Positions 6,757 through 8,247 of a DNA stretch of 8,247 nt are shown here, piece after piece. The DNA is from Acidobacteriota bacterium (GTDB taxonomy: Bacteria > Acidobacteriota > Thermoanaerobaculia > Multivoradales > JAHEKO01), in contig JAUWSP010000100.1 in the NCBI GenBank assembly GCA_030610025.1, positions 1-8,247 on the forward strand, read 5' to 3'. Each line of letters starts with the position of its first letter. Position 1 is the first letter of the stretch. Under the pieces are notes generated by a model that made no database searches, was not told the DNA's origin, and saw nothing but the letters and a program-made list of their open reading frames with translations. A program made the position numbers and the translations under genes.

Positions 6757-7121
6757 ATCGCACTCTGCTCAAATCCAAGATCCACCGCGCCACGGTGACG
6801 GACGCCGACCTCGATTACGAGGGGTCCATCAGCATCGACCCCGTCCTGGCACGGGCCGCAGATTTCGTTCCCTTTGAAAGGGTCGAGATCTACAACATCA
6901 CCAATGGCGAGCGATTCGCCACCTACTTCATCGAGGCTCGCGAGGGGTCGGGAGAGATCACACTCAATGGGGCCGCGGCCCACAAGGCCGGGCCCGGTGA
7001 TCTGGTGATTATCTGCAGCTACGCGGAGTACACCGAAGAGGAGGCTCGGGGCCACGAGCCGAAGCTCGTCTACGTCGACAGCTGCAACAAAATACAGCGA
7101 AAAGCCGTAGCTGTAGCCTGA
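6753..7121 (+). CDS. panD: Aspartate 1-decarboxylase proenzyme, pyruvoyl-dependent
   Basis: PanD decarboxylates L-aspartate to beta-alanine, the second substrate of PanC. The 122-residue proenzyme should cleave itself between Gly24 and Ser25 (YEGSISID), turning Ser25 into the pyruvoyl group of the alpha chain. Residues matching the E. coli active site are Lys9, Arg54 and Tyr58 (NGERFATYF). The conserved block [20 protein letters not shown] spans 71-90. The ATG at 6753 overlaps the panC stop by 4 nt and has its own GGAGG. Length is normal for the short bacterial form. It completes panB-panC-panD, so the organism can make pantothenate once ketopantoate is reduced; no panE or ilvC is visible in the window. 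Confidence 0.96.
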   Translation: MNRTLLKSKIHRATVTDADLDYEGSISIDPVLARAADFVPFERVEIYNITNGERFATYFIEAREGSGEITLNGAAAHKAGPGDLVIICSYAEYTEEEARGHEPKLVYVDSCNKIQRKAVAVA

Positions 7122-7143
7122 GGGCCACGAATGGTAGTCTCTC

Positions 7144-7160
7144 GGCTGGCCGGGCCAGCC
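7144..7160 (+). terminator. GC-rich stem-loop after panD, possible weak terminator
   Basis: GGCTGGC (7144-7150) and GCCAGCC (7154-7160) form a perfect 7-bp stem with a 3-nt CGG loop, starting 23 nt after the panD stop. It is followed by AAGCAGTTTGG, which is not a proper T-run, so intrinsic termination may be inefficient. It could instead protect the 3' end of the pan transcript. The rest of 7122-7228 shows no clear promoter, although the gene at 7229 probably has its own. Confidence 0.4.
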
Positions 7161-7216
7161 AAGCAGTTTGGCCGATCCCGGTCCCTGCCTTGAAGCAGTC
7201 ACTTTCACGCAACTCC

Positions 7217-7222
7217 AAGGAG
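7217..7222 (+). promoter_or_regulatory. Ribosome binding site of the S9 peptidase gene
   Basis: AAGGAG at 7217-7222 lies 6 nt before ATG 7229. It places the start directly at the lipoprotein signal peptide. Confidence 0.8.
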
Positions 7223-7228
7223 TTATCC

Positions 7229-8247
7229 ATGAAGCTTGCTCACCTTCCACTTTCCCTTTCCATCTCCGCTCTGCTTCTCGTGATGGGCCTGTCGGGCTGC
7301 GCCCAGTCCGAGCCCGAAACGGCACAGGGTCCCTCGGTACCTGTGGCCTACCCTTCCTCCGAGCGCATCGACCACATCGACACCTACCACGGAGTCGAGG
7401 TTGCCGATCCATACCGCTGGCTCGAGGACGTCGATGGTGACAAGACAGCCCAATGGGTCGCAGACCAGAACGCCGTCGCCCAACCCTTCCTTGAGGCCAT
7501 CCCCGCTCGGGACACGATCAATCAGCGTCTGACCGAGGTCTGGAACTACGAACGATTTACCACCCCGGTCAAGGAGGGTGGACACTACTTCTACCGGCGC
7601 AACGATGGCCTCCAGGATCAAGACGTCTTGTACGTGACCGATTCTCTAGACGGTGAGCCCCGGATTCTCATCGACCCCAACACCTTCAGCGACGATCGGA
7701 CTGCCTCGATGACCAGCTTCGTGGTCAGCCCGGACGGGAGTCGGATTGCCTACAGCATCTCCGAGGCCGGCTCGGACTGGCGCCACTGGAAGGTCCGCGA
7801 GGTGGAGACCGGTGAGGACCTCGACGACCGCCTCGACGGCATCAAGTTCTCAGGCGCCTCCTGGTCGACCGATGGCGAGGGCCTCTACTACAGCCGCTAT
7901 CCAGAGAATGACAGCGGCGATGCAGACGACTCGCAGCAGGTCTCGGTCTACTACCACCGGATCGGAACACCGCAGGCTGAGGACATCCAGGTCTACTCCA
8001 TCACCGATCATGAAACCCGCAACCCTTACGCCGACCTGACGGACGACGGACGCTACCTGATTCTCGGCGTCTTCGACGGCTACGACTCCAACGGTGTCTA
8101 CTACCAGGAGCTCGGCAAGCCCGACGCGCCTGTGGTCAAACTGCTCAACGAGTGGGACGCCCTCTACGACCTCCTGGGCAACAAGGACGACGTCTTCTAC
8201 TTCTCCACAACCCACGACGCGCCGAAGTACCGAATCGTCGCCATCGA
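7229..8247 (+). CDS. Prolyl oligopeptidase family (S9A) lipoprotein, N-terminal part
   Basis: The frame is open from ATG 7229 to the right edge (339 codons plus 2 nt, no stop). Residues 1-24 form a lipoprotein signal peptide: a short basic start, a hydrophobic core and the lipobox LSGC, with Cys24 as lipidation site and Ala at +2. The mature protein should therefore be membrane-anchored in the cell envelope, probably the outer membrane. Residues 41-90 match the N-terminus of prolyl oligopeptidases (YPSSERIDHIDTYHG, DPYRWLED, QNA). The rest is the beta-propeller, with blade-like repeats such as VVSPDGSRIAYSIS and WSTDGEGLYYSR. The alpha/beta-hydrolase domain with the Ser-Asp-His triad lies beyond the window, so activity cannot be judged. 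Such enzymes cleave short Pro-containing peptides. It is likely transcribed separately from panBCD. Confidence 0.88.
   Translation, partial: MKLAHLPLSLSISALLLVMGLSGCAQSEPETAQGPSVPVAYPSSERIDHIDTYHGVEVADPYRWLEDVDGDKTAQWVADQNAVAQPFLEAIPARDTINQRLTEVWNYERFTTPVKEGGHYFYRRNDGLQDQDVLYVTDSLDGEPRILIDPNTFSDDRTASMTSFVVSPDGSRIAYSISEAGSDWRHWKVREVETGEDLDDRLDGIKFSGASWSTDGEGLYYSRYPENDSGDADDSQQVSVYYHRIGTPQAEDIQVYSITDHETRNPYADLTDDGRYLILGVFDGYDSNGVYYQELGKPDAPVVKLLNEWDALYDLLGNKDDVFYFSTTHDAPKYRIVAI

Noticed and set aside
6510..7412. 300-codon minus-strand open frame
   Set aside because: It is antisense to panC, panD and the start of the S9 peptidase gene; no family features.
1..8247. CRISPR arrays, tRNA or rRNA genes, insertion sequences and long repeats
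   Set aside because: No regularly spaced repeats, cloverleaf-like segments, transposase motifs or long direct or inverted repeats were seen on reading the window.

Overview
This window is about 62% GC by eye and densely coded. It looks like ordinary bacterial chromosome rather than an accessory island: I found no tRNA, rRNA, insertion sequence, CRISPR array or phage-like gene. The gene set suggests an Acidobacteriota-like or similar high-GC Gram-negative bacterium. The pointers are futalosine-type menaquinone genes, a deoxynucleoside kinase next to panBCD, and an S9 prolyl-oligopeptidase-type lipoprotein. The phylum call is an inference from gene content only.

Layout. On the minus strand, 1-1961 encodes the first 653 residues of a cytoplasmic molybdopterin (Mo/W-bisPGD) oxidoreductase whose C-terminus lies outside the window. 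A 95-bp divergent intergenic region separates it from a plus-strand series: mqnP (UbiA-type prenyltransferase, 2057-2926), mqnE (aminofutalosine synthase, radical SAM, 3009-4133) and a deoxynucleoside kinase (4136-4786). Next comes a 196-bp non-coding stretch with several potential hairpins and a strong intrinsic terminator. It is followed by panB (4983-5849), panC (GTG start, 5905-6756) and panD (6753-7121, overlapping panC by 4 nt). After a 107-bp gap with a GC-rich stem-loop, an S9 prolyl-oligopeptidase-family lipoprotein begins at 7229 and runs off the right edge.

How the genes work together. MqnE and MqnP are two steps of the futalosine route to menaquinone. The molybdopterin enzyme could feed or draw on the same quinone pool, but no quinone-linking subunit is visible here. 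PanB, PanC and PanD supply the two halves of pantothenate and join them, giving the precursor of CoA. The kinase salvages deoxynucleosides; its closeness to panBC is a recurrent arrangement and does not show a shared pathway.

No clearly novel system is visible. The points most worth a second look are the terminator only 28 nt upstream of the panB start codon, with competing pairings (possible attenuation of panBCD), and the CX5CX2C cluster spacing in MqnE. Third is the unassigned substrate of the molybdopterin enzyme, which carries a candidate Cys metal ligand.
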